Of a stretch of DNA of 64,000 nt, positions 48,518 through 60,082 are shown one piece after another. The DNA is taken from the NCBI RefSeq assembly GCF_000006565.2, contig NC_031479.1:2294001-2358000 (forward strand), in the 5' to 3' direction. A program made the position numbers and the translations under genes. The stretch's first letter is position 1. Each line of letters begins with the position of its first letter. This DNA is from Toxoplasma gondii ME49. Lineage: Eukaryota > Apicomplexa > Conoidasida > Eucoccidiorida > Sarcocystidae. Under the pieces are notes generated by a model. That model was given only the letters and a program-made list of their open reading frames with translations. It did not search any database and was not told where the DNA came from.

Positions 48518-51500
48518 CGCTTCCTCCTCCTGTGTCTGGAAAAACGAAGAGCAGCCGGTTCTATTCAGGAGAGAGGTATGACGAGAAAGGAAAAACGAAC
48601 ATGTCCTTTCTTCTACAACTGGAGAGGCGTAATAAAGAGAGAAAACGGACAGGGAACAACTTACTCTATAGAAAAGAAGATCGAAAAGGAGCAAAGACTG
48701 CTTCTACTGACAATGAGAGGGAATGAAAGATTACAGTAAGACGGAAAGCAGCATCTTCTGCAAGTTGCAGAGAAACAGAAATGCCTGAAGGGAGAAACCT
48801 AGATGGAACATCCTCCGGAGGCTATCCAGACACATGCACAGCTTGTTCTTGTACCTCGACCTCCGTGTCCGCCTACGAGATATGAAGAACCGGGTATCCA
48901 AGAAACTGTCCATGTTTGCTCATATACAAGGAAGAGATAACTCTGCAACTACACATGCATGGATCTGCGTCTGAACGCGGAAGGATAAACGTCGAGCGAC
49001 AGCCCCGTCGGGAGCACACAGGTTTCGGTGTTTCGTTAGCTCACTTTCTCTTCGCCTGCCCGTTTCCCCATTGTGGAGAAAAGAAAAATCAAAAGGTTGA
49101 AGAAAGAGAGGGAGGAGACGGGAGAGACACAATCGATTTGTGCGACGGGAGAAACTCAGCCCCACAAAGAGTTCGAGACCTGGTGAAAAAAAAAGTGCCT
49201 CAGGAACGCGAAAATGTCTTTGTTCCCGCACTCGACGGCACTCCTTCAGCAAAAAGAGAAAACTGAGAAAGGCAAAGAAGTCGGGACTTCGTGCTTTCCA
49301 CTTTTTCTCTTTCTGTCGCTTTCGCGCTCTCTTCTCTCAGCTCGAGTTCGTTCAAAGGTACACTTTGCGTAGCGAGTTTCGCGGTGGACAGCGCTGGCAC
49401 TGCCGACGAGGAGATTCTGCGAAAGCCACGAGGGGACGAAGACAAGCAAAGCTGTGGCTGTAATTTCCAGGGTCTTCCTCGTTTGCTTCATGGGAAAGAG
49501 CTCCTCAACAGGCGCATTTCCCGAAGACAGCCTGCCCAGCAAAACCGAAAAGCATTGGATTCTTGACAACACCCTCTCGTCCCTCCCCCATTTTCTCATG
49601 TTCCGGTTAGGAGCTCATATGAGAACGGCAACGATGTCGAGCTGGAAAACTGACGAAAAAGGAACGAAAACCGTCCAAGGGCTAACGGGCCGCTCTCTCA
49701 TCTGGAATGTTCACTGAGTGTATGTAGGAAACGTGGTTTTTCGTTTCCACTTGGCTGACACAGGTTCTTTGGGATCAATTTCTTTTCAAGGGTGAAACAT
49801 ATAGTACAGTAACACAGTCGTTACGCAACAAGGCAGCTGATGGTGAGTGAGTGGCTATTTCGTCGAAGCAGAGGGGATAATGGCTTCCGTTACATTGTTC
49901 CACTCAATTCCATCACGGTGGTAAGAGGCCAATTTAAGAGCCTAAACATGTCCTCAACTTGCGCGACAAAGGCGAAGAGCCGTGTTTCGATCTATTCTCA
50001 TATCTGCAGTGTGGAGCTTTCAAGGAAACATGCACACGGGGAATGTCTTTCGTCGTGCCATGTTGCTCTTGTGAAAAAGCGTGTGACGCGCCAGACTCAG
50101 CCCTTCACTGACAAGCAATGCGAAACAAAAAACGAACGATCCTCAAAAGGGAATGGACGGGGGCAATCGTGCATTTTCACGGTGGCCAGGTGTTTGTAAC
50201 GAGAATTTCTTCGTCGGACAGTCCCCAGAGTGCCTCTGAAAACCATGGAAACTGTAAGAGGAGTAAGCTGCGCCTCCGTAGACAATGAAATCCGGTAGGC
50301 AGCAGTCACGTAGCATTCCGTTAACTAACCGCCTTGAATGGAGAGTGCTGGTGCTGAAAGATCTGTTGCGTTCTTTGCAAACAAGGGAACATGAAATAGG
50401 TATTTTTTTCAGCGAAGCAGAGAGAGGAATGGGCGGTTTCATTCTGGCAAGGGTAAACTGGCATCTTGCAGACTACTAGCGGAGAGGCGATACATGTATT
50501 TCCATAGTCAAGATAAATGGCCCAAAAGGGGCTCATCAGCGTCTTCCCCGATTCAGAAAAGCCTAGACAATTCATTGAAAAGTTCTCTGATCTGGATGTT
50601 TGAATCGTGACAATGGCCAACACGGGAATTTCCACGCATTCACAACCGGTCAAACAGAGAGCAAAAACGCTTAAACACGGCCACTTCTTTCTGTCAATGC
50701 CTCGAACAGATGGTGCGACACGCGGCCAGACACACCGGCACACAGCCACCATTGCTGACAAACTGTAACCTTGCGTACGAAACTGTGGTTATTGGTGTCA
50801 GAAAAGGCAACGTTGGTCGACGGGCACCGCTTTTCCATTCCCGAAGATGTGGCACGAGTTTTAACCGCAGAGATCCCCACAAAGAATACTCACGCCCCCT
50901 CCCTTCTCTTTGCCACTCTCGAAGCTTTAGCCACAAATGCGAGAGACTTGCCCACCGATCTGAAATCGCGGTGCCTTTTTGTCGTTTATACAGAACACGT
51001 AATGATTGCCAAGTTTCTTCTACCTAGTTGGACCAAGGCGACACCCGAGACGTCACGGTTCAAATATGCACTTGCAAATGCGGACGCACAGAAGTTCTAA
51101 CCCAGCGGTAGAAGCCACTTTACTCCTCCGCATCCGAAAAGGAGACCGACAGAACCTCAGAAGAAAAGACGTCTGTCTCAGGATCGCCACCTTACAAACG
51201 CCTTTAACAGACTTGTGTTCCGTCGCCTGATGGCTCTGCCACTGACAGCTTCCACGCGGAAAAAACGGGAATAACGTGCGACTCGTGTTTCAGTGCGATC
51301 TTATCAAGACAGGAAAGTCTCTTTCTCACTCTTCGGGCGACAGAAGGGCACAGTTGCTTCACACATTCCCCCTTTGTGCCACTGCATGCGCGACAAGCGA
51401 TTCTTTACACGGATCTGTCTGTGTGTCGATACATCTAGGCAATTGCCACACAAATCCGATCCAGAGAAGCTCCCGTTATTTTCGTCGTCCACACCTGTCA

Positions 51501-52276
51501 CTTGGGAGGGGAGGGGGTTCTGCGTAAGTCCCAGTATATTCACACTTCGTTTTCATTTCACGGAATATCGATGGCTTCAACCTGCAGCTCCGCAACTCCT
51601 AGAGTGTCGCCGATGTTCACGGCCTCGATGAACGGCCAAATTGCCAAGAACGGACGCTGGAGAAGCTGACCAGGAAAACACTGAACAGGACGGGAGCAAC
51701 AGAAACAAACGCGCCATTCCATGAAAAGTGTACTAGATGGACAGCAAGCCTCACACCCGATTCTGTGCGAGACAGCTTTTTCTGTTCCGTGCCAGACATT
51801 TTCTTCTGTGTTCGCATTTGCCTCCGGTACCTTTTATCCAGATTTTGTACAGTGAGCACGCTACCCTAAGGCATGCTAACCGAAAACAACAAATATTTGT
51901 TGTCAAGATGCTTCAATACTTCGTGGATTTCCGCTTCTCTTGCACCTTTCAAGTCCCCTTCCTCTCCTTCGTCTGTCCTCTAGAGAAGGGATTCCTTTTC
52001 CTTTGTCTTCCCTTTCCACGAGGCGTCTTCAGTTTAATAGTTACAAGACGATTTCACGGTATGAATGGCCTTCCTTATAGGACCTGAGATCATTGTGCGA
52101 CCACTCTTTCACTTTCGTGAACACTCGTTTATCCATGGCCACTTTACAGTAGCCGCAGATACCCTACAAGCAGCTCTGGGAATGCTTTTCATTTTAAGAA
52201 AAAGCAGACGTTGGATGGGCTAACACTGTCTCCCTTGTCCCCCCCCCCCGTCTGTTTTCTGTACTTTCTCTTTCCG
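48518..52276. other. upstream region of GRWD1 gene and 3' region of BTB gene
   Basis: Both flanking genes are on the minus strand. From 48.5 to about 49.3 kb there are splice-like signals that could belong to the 5' end of GRWD1, including an 18-base acidic mini-exon candidate at 48872-48855. Between 49.6 and 52.2 kb open frames of 80-146 codons occur on both strands without domains or splice partners and are not called. An 18-base palindrome lies at 51887-51904 and a run of eleven Cs at 52239-52249. Confidence 0.45.
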
Positions 52277-55200
52277 TCAAACAAATTTTCTTCTCACCAC
52301 GGGCGAACGCAGGGCCAACATGTAAGACGCCCGCATGGATCTACTCTTCAAAACTTGAATCGAAAGATGGATAGCTGAAGTTGTGACAGAGACTCGCACG
52401 ATAACGATGTCCCCATCGCACAAGCGACGATACCATCGTACATCACCTCCGGGTTGAACTGTCCGGTATGACACAGCCCTGAGAAAAAAAAACGATTGGG
52501 AAACGCGTTCATTCCTCTCGGGTTTCTGTCCACCGGTGTCCTCTGCCAGTGTTCCAGTTTCGAATGCATTTGATAAAAACAACCGTGGAGGTTTGTAAAT
52601 TTGCGATGTCTCAACTCTGGGGTTCTCCATTCCTGCTCAGCTCGAGCAGACAGTATCGGGTTCACTATACTCAACTGAAGCACGGCCAACGGGATCCAGC
52701 GAAACATCTGCTCAGATATCCTGCAGACCCACGTTATTGATTTGTGTCATGACCACATCGAGATTTCAAAAGCCATTCCATTTAAAAGCAGAAGATTTTT
52801 ATCGCTTATGCCATCCATTATTGATCTGGGATTACTACCTGCGATAAAAGCTTTAAATATTACCGGGCACCAATTCGTCAACAATTCACGGGGTTTCAAT
52901 AACGGAGGCTCTCTGTCGAATGCGTGCATCTTGCGGTGTAGCGATTTCAGTGGCAGAACGACAGAAGTTTCTGAATCGAGTGAACTTTGTTTATACTCGG
53001 TGTCCGAGGCACTACACTGTCTCTGGTTATTCGATCTCAGTATTCCAGTTACACGCTGTAAAGCTTCCTTTGTGTGACGTAAGTTCTTCCGTAATTTCGC
53101 TCCGTTACCAAAAAACTCCACTCGACTTGTTTTGCGCGTGTTTCTGTGTTTCAGTCGCCTGCACGAGCTATTTGACGCCTCTCCAGTTGCAGCTTGCCGC
53201 ATCGCATATTCCTGCAAAACTCCGTTCCTTTTCCCTCGTTCACGACGCCCTACCGGCCGCACGAATCGCACCATGGGTTCCCGGATTTTCGCTATCGCCA
53301 TATGCTGTCAAACGGTTCATATGCCTTCTGTTTCGTTTCTGAAGACTCACGTTGGTTCATTCGTGATGGTGCCAGTCACAAACGCCTTCTCCGCCGGGTC
53401 CAAGTAGCACACTTGTCCTGAGAATAAACCGGGAAGAATCTTGTTTCTGTGGTGCAGACTACCGGGGTTTGAGCCACTCTATTCATTCTCGTCAGACCTC
53501 CCCAGTCCTCGATTTGCTGGCGTACATACGCCTTTTTCTTCCCCCACCTCTCCTTCCCGTTCTACCCCGACAGTTCATCCTGCCGCCTTTCAGCAGTTCC
53601 TCCGTTTCCGCCTCTTTCGGCGTCTGATGGTTTTTTCGTGACTTCCCGTATGCGACCGCGGCTCTGTGTAACCAGACAAACGCACGCTACTAAGAAGCAG
53701 TTCCTCCAGGCACTTCTCTGGCTGTACGCTACCACCACCCCACTCAGCTGCTCGAGACAACCGAACATGTTGGACGCCACAGAACGGCTGTCCGCCGTGA
53801 AGTGCTCCGTTTTCCTTTCCGAAGCATTTGCGTGCACGTTCTCGAGGTCTTAGCGTCTCGCCCTTACGAGATTGCGTGGTTTTATCTTCGACTGCAATTC
53901 CAAAGTGAAGCCTGCCTTTCGCGGTCCTCACGACCTCGATACCCCACAGAGCCTCGTTGATCAGGCGGGAATCCCCCAGTGTCCACGCCCAGATCAAAGG
54001 CTCCGTGCCGGCTTCTCTGAATCGCGGGGCTGACCGGCTCGTGCGCTTGAGCAGAACAGGGTAAAGGCCTCCATCTCGCTCAACTGTGAACTGGTCGTTC
54101 CCCTGTACATACACCGCACCAGCAACTCACGGAATCGCCGGGTCCAGTTTCGTGTGGCACACGCTGTTTCGTATCCCAGAAGCAGCGCTTCGCCCCGGCG
54201 CGAAACGTTCGTTCGAGATGTTAAACCAGCTGGAAAACCCTAACAGAAAGACTACGAAAGGTTCTGTAACTGAGAACCACGTTAACTCTGTTGACCACTG
54301 CTAAAGGACGAGGACCTAAACCTAGCCTTGAGGCAATGAAGCTGTGCCTTAACTAAAGGAGTGCTCTCGCACCACATTGAAGACATCCACACAGACAACA
54401 CAACCCTAGAAACGAGGAGAAAATAGAGATGTCGCACCTGCCAAGGAAATACACGAGGCTTCGTCTCCAAATGAGAAAATTTGCGCAGACAGGCTTCCAG
54501 AAGCAGCGAGTCGAGCAGAGGGTCTCGACAAACTTGAATCTGACTTGGGGACATTGAGTCGAAGCGAATCGACCGGTAGACGGCCTGAAAATGAGAACGT
54601 TCGCACACGAGAATTGACTCAAAGAACCTTGTTTAAAACGAGACAGAAATACCCTTTGACTCTCGAAACCTGTATGAGCATAGTGTTATTGCAATGTAAA
54701 CACAAGAGGGGCGCGCCGGTTAAAAGGAAAGGAAGGAAAGGCCGACCAGTAAAGAGCGCCGCAGAAACGAAACTAGAGGGAGAAACAAAAGCTGTAGAGC
54801 AGAAAAGACGCTGCTGGAAGCGGGAGACAGAATGTAAAACGAACCGCTCCCTGCGGTTGTGTCATTTTAGAAGTGAACCATACAAAAGCTGCACTATTTG
54901 TTTCCTCGGCAAAGGAAAAAGGGTGTTAGTAGGAAGCAGACAAAAGATGTAAAAACCGAGGAGAGACATTCAAACAGAGCTCTAGCGATGCGAAGCGAAA
55001 AAGAACGGCTACACCAAAAACGAAAATGCAAACCAGGACAGGTAAGAGCAACGCTAGAGATATCAAAGCGAACACAGAGAGTTTAACTCCAAGAAGGACA
55101 GAAACGGTTCCTTGTGTGACTGATCGTACCATGGCCATGTCCCGTTGAACGCCGGGCGGAGGTTCAGTGAGAGAGTTGCTTCCGGTTCCTGCGAGTTCCT

Positions 55201-58200
55201 CCGCTTGCCGAAAGTCTCTTTCTTTCCGTCTATGTGGAGCCAGGGAAGGCGACAAAGGGTCATCCGCGAAGGAGGCAGCTCGGTAGGAGGCCGAAGCGTG
55301 AGAGACTCCTTGCTGGGCTAGCCACGCATTGGCACAAATGTAGATCTGAGGCTCGTCCAACTGAATGTTGTCTTGCAGAAGAAGCAGCTGAAGCCCTTTA
55401 GGGCCCAGTTCGAGATGACGCATGCCTGTAGAGAACCCAGAATATGTCAATCAAGAGCTTCAGGTTCTCCATGAGGTCCATCTGATGATGGGTTGACTTA
55501 CGCGTTTCTGCATTTCACTCACGTTATGCAGGTGCCCTCTTGAGACGAACGAAAAAATCGGAGATGCCTCACGCGAGTCAGAGACCCGAACGGAGGCACA
55601 AGTCCATCAAAAGCACTAGAAGCAGGCGACGACACACAAAGAACGCCACAAAAACTCACAAATTCGTCAACCATGCACGCGTGTATGTAAAGATGTCTGT
55701 TTGCATGTTATGCCATAGAGTAATACGTAATGCTATGTATGTGTGTATGTTTTGCGATGTGGTGAGATGTATGTCCGTTGTTTTTGTATGCATGTTATGG
55801 TGTGTACGTATGCATGTGCGGACTTATCCCATGCATGTAGAGCACTAAAGAAACAGAAGGGAAGTAGCTGGAGCAGCGTAGATATGGCTTTTCAGTACCC
55901 GAGAAGAGAGCGTAAGCGCATCCTGCGAGGATGCGAATGGCCTCCAGGAGAAGCTGGTCTACTTTCATCACTTCTGCGGCTTTTGCGAGAGAGACAAGAG
56001 GACCGATGTTCATCGGCGCACTGAGAGCACGCAGCACTTCTTTCTGCAGCTGCTTCATCTCCAGCCTCGAGGCTTCTTTGTACACCGCCACCTGGAGAAA
56101 CGGATCTCCTTGCAAAACCTCGTGCCTGTATCTGCGACAGATCCAAATTAATCCGATCCGGTTTATCGTGTTGTTTCTTCGCAGAACGGCCTCCCATGAG
56201 CGGGTTTATAAGCGTTCCACGTTTTTACGTATATGAATCGTGCTTGCATGCGTTTTTACATGGTTAAAGCGTCACACAAACACACACTGTATATGGGTAA
56301 GGCGATCTTGAAGCCAAGCAGATATCTGCAACAAAAGAAACTGTCTGAAGTTACACATGGCGCACGAGTGTCCAGTCACAGTGACGTTGTTATCAAGTCA
56401 ATGTTTCTGCTTCATTCCACATATATATATATATATATGTACGTCAAACAGTCTACTGTTGCCTGTAGAACTCTCTATACCGCGTCTGTCTAGTCCTACA
56501 AGTGTCTGCTGATCTACAAACCAACAGCGTTTGCTCCAAGAGGTAGAGAGAAAATAGCGAATCCCGACTCACCCGTAGATGTATTGAATGATCGCTCGAA
56601 TTGCCGCAGGGTGGAAAGACTCAATTACGTATTTCATCAACACACGACCGTCATCGTCTCCTGTAAACCATCACCGGAAACGTTCAAGGGAGGTCATTCC
56701 CGATTCAAGGTATTCACTCCTCTCCCGCGACCGATAACCAACGTGCATACAAATGATATTGATAGATACCAGACTGCACCGGCATGACCGGGGTGAATGC
56801 TGCTAGGCTGTACATGCAGCTGCAGCTACACTTGTGGAACTGATATGGAGATATAGCTGTTGAACATGGGGGCACGACTGGGAGCCCTACGGTTGCATTT
56901 CATCTTCGTGCGATGTTTCGCTTCCACGACTGTGAGGTCTTTCAGCCAGATAGGCGACGAGATGCGCAGAAGTGCACTGTGCACAGGGATCTTGAAAACC
57001 TTTGGAGGAGGTGTAAACTGCAAAGAACAGGCGAACAAAGAAGCACTCCAGCTAAACGAGAAGCGCCTCACATCGTCGTCCCGAAGCCATGAAGGGTTAA
57101 CCGAGGTTCCGAAGGATCTGGACACTCCCGAACAGACATGCTTTTCACATGGAGACTACTCTTTAAAAACTGGAAGACCCCACGAAGAGCTTTCACTCGC
57201 CAGTGGAGCTTTCTCCTTGAAACACAGAAGCAGAACGAAATGGGAGAAAACAAAAAAAGGTAATCCAACACAAGTGAGGCCCTCTAGGAGGCACGTGATC
57301 ATGGAGCCTAGGCGAAAATCGAAGAAACCATGCAGACGACGATACAGCAGTGAAAACAAGACGCCTGTGGAAAGGGGAAGCGATGTGAGGTTGAGAAAAA
57401 AAGGCAACAAAGCCGAAGCCTCCAGAAGGACCTCCGCGAGACAGAACAGCAGGCAAAACATGAGACGGAAAAGAAAGAAGAAACTGAGACAAAACAGAAG
57501 AAACGATTGGACATGAAACACAAAAAACGAACCTGAGACTCTGTGGCGCCCTCGGCGAGGTGCTGAAGTCTTTCTTGGGGTGGAACCAGCCAGACGACGA
57601 GATCGCAAGAGCCAAAGCTCTTGTGAAGTCTGAGAAAAAACACCAAAGAAGTTGGATTTTCGTGTGCAAGCCGCCACCTCAGAAAGAGGTTGAGCAAACT
57701 CATGATTTCCTGTGAACCCCCCTTTTTGCTCAACTTGGCTACTCTCTCAGTCAAACCTCTCTCGGAAGACAAATCGCATGAGTGTCATTTCGTTGTTTCA
57801 GCTCTCAGACTTGCAGGCGGTTTCAAGACGGATACGAGACAATGCAAGCTCGGAAGTACACTTTCTCCTTACCACACATGCACATACCTTTTTTTGTAAG
57901 ACTATTTCCTGTCTTACTAATCAGGCGCGGCATCCTTCTTGCCAGATGAAACATGCACACCTAAACTGAAGGTCTTGATTCTCCACAGAGCTTCTGCCTT
58001 TGCAAAGTCAAGGTGTTTGTTTAACACCGATTTCACATGGTTCCACTGGGCTGCGTATAACGCAACTAACAGTGGTGGCCTTCTCTGTCCGGCGGCACAA
58101 AGGTTTTTTCACATGTCAGTTATGTTCTACGCGTAATACATGGATGACGTGTACCACTCGCATAACACTGTTTGGGATTGTTTTTTCTAAGCAAAGTTCG

Positions 58201-60082
58201 GTGAGAGGACATATTATTCGCTGTGCGTTCTCGAGAGTTCAAAGCTGTTAGTCGTACTTTTGTATGTCCAACACAGCTTCAGTGGAGAAGGCGTCGTCAG
58301 CAAATTGCATGGGCGACTCTGTAGCCACTTCAATTTCCTGGTTTCCTCCAGCATCTGCGACAGGAGGCGCAGTCTGTTTCTCCATGGAAAGGTTGGCATC
58401 TGGAAGCCACAGGACAGATCCTCATACAGTCGCTTTGTTGGGGTGGTGGTAAATAAAGGCACCCGTCCTGATTTTGATCCATTCACTTCGCTGGAAAGAC
58501 AGGGGAAATCGAGACTTGCGCCGTAGTAAAAGAGCCGCCGAAAGCGTTCAGGAAATGGGTTCCACGCGAAAAGAGAGAGAAGCCCGGGAAACGCTGCCCG
58601 ATTGCAATATGCAACCTTGATACTTTCCGTGAAAAAACGTGGAACAACAGATTCGAATGAACGGTAAAGCTCGAGAGTCGACGTCCATTTCTCTCGACAA
58701 TCCTCTGTATTACGTGTTGCCTTGCTGTTTTTTCAACAATAAGATCATCTTAACTGTTCTCTAGTAACACGCTATAACTTGGATTCGGTAAACTTCAAGA
58801 CCTGCCCAGTGGGGTGAAGGTGTTCAGCGGCCATAAAGAACTGGGCTCTCTGTATAGCTCAATTATAGTCACATTCAGTGTCCTGGGTACTGGAACGTCA
58901 GTAGTCATACAAAACATTTGGTTGTCTGCACTCAGGATTGGAGTATCCTTCATCTCCGAAGGTCGTGTGGTACCTTGAGATTACACTGTCGAATACCACA
59001 CTAAGAACTCTGTAAAGGTATCTGAGGAATGCTCTCATCCGATGTCGCAGAGTGACCATTGAAGAAACAATGCGAACACCGAACATGGCTCGGCGCAAGA
59101 GAACGAGAGAACAGTTTTCCATTTCAAAGCAAAAGTTACCTATTCGCCTTCGGTGTGTCCTGCTCACTGTCTCCGACTCTCCCACAGAGCGCTTAAACTG
59201 GCGGATTTGCCTTGTACACCGCTGTTTTTCCCGCTTGTTACTCGCCTACCTTCCTCTGTAGAGTTGCTTTTTGCCACACCCAAGCCCGAGACTGTCTTCT
59301 GGTTTCCTGCTCGTCCTTACCTTTCAAAATCTCCGGCAAAATGTCAGCGAGTCTTCGCGGAGGCTCGCTGTCTCCGACGGACGTGAAGAGCACTTTGTCT
59401 CCGCGACCTTTGATGAAACCTGTTTCGATACACTTGAGGAGCTTCAACGCCGTCATTGGTCCCTGAGCGTGGCGAATTACAGCAGGTCGAAACGCCTATG
59501 AGGAATAGGGTTCTAAAACCTGGAAAAATATGGAAGATGTACGTGCAGAAAGCTGCAGACGTCGTAATGAGAGACACAGCTATCAATCGGCAACTATTGC
59601 ACGAGAACTGAGAAGCAAAGAATGGTGCGGGTGTTCAGGTATAAACAAAGGAAGGTATCTATACGCAGACGTATCGGGTGTGCATGCATGCGCGCCTGTG
59701 CGACGTCGCCGGAAGCAACGTGTATGGTGCCTGTATACATGCACATATCGTAGCATAACATGTTTACACTTACCTTGACGTGGCCGTTTTCATCTCTGTA
59801 CTTCCACAATTTCTGCGTTCGCGAGGGCACTTGGGAGAATAGCTTTTTTAAGTCTCTCAACCTGGGGAAACGCTCATTCGCCTGGGACGAGGGGCCGTCC
59901 AGAGGCTCTTCGTCGCTGCCCACCGAACGGCCCAGCGTTCGGTTACCTCTCTGCGGAGAAGATTCATTGCCCTCGTGTCGGGAGGAATAAATGCGGCGTC
60001 GACTCCGAACCCAGCTGTCCGACGACTCATCCGAGCTGTCGAGGCGACTGGATATGGCGATGGGCTGCAGAAGTTTATCCAT
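52277..60082 (-). CDS. BTB-BACK domain protein with C-terminal beta-rich region
   Basis: Twelve exons: 60082-59774, 59462-59321, 58399-58258, 57629-57533, 57017-56891, 56660-56573, 56125-55899, 55425-55130, 54584-54438, 54102-53733, 53417-53351 and 52478-52277, all GT..AG and phase-compatible, 737 residues. Residues 1-190 are charged and Ser-rich. The BTB fold covers about 193-302: LHKSFGSCDLVVWL, the recognition strand FKIPVHSALLRISSPIW and FHPAAIRAIIQYIYG. A BACK-like helical region follows (LVSLAKAAEVMKVDQLLLEA; LLLLQDNIQLDEPQIY; SMSPSQIQVCRDPLL) up to about 525. The C-terminus lacks Kelch repeats; segments such as LHFGIAVED and DGDIVIVRVSV would suit a SPRY-like sandwich, which is inference. 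BTB-BACK proteins usually serve as CUL3 ubiquitin-ligase adaptors. The exon 5 and exon 10 donors have alternatives, and the last intron (about 870 bases) may hide another exon. Confidence 0.84.
56420..56439. repeat. TA microsatellite
   Basis: About nine TA units in the intron between exons 6 and 7 of the BTB-BACK gene. Confidence 0.95.

Noticed and set aside
50321..50761. 146-codon minus-strand frame
   Set aside because: Cys-rich mixture without domain or splice partners, in the spacer between two genes.
50771..51100. 109-codon plus-strand frame with helix-like content
   Set aside because: Looks moderately protein-like but stands alone with no splice signals or family match; too weak to call.
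52747..53301. 184-codon minus-strand frame as an exon of the BTB gene
   Set aside because: It lies in the last intron, but its phase and lack of good splice sites do not fit; the 53351/52478 junction is phase-correct without it.
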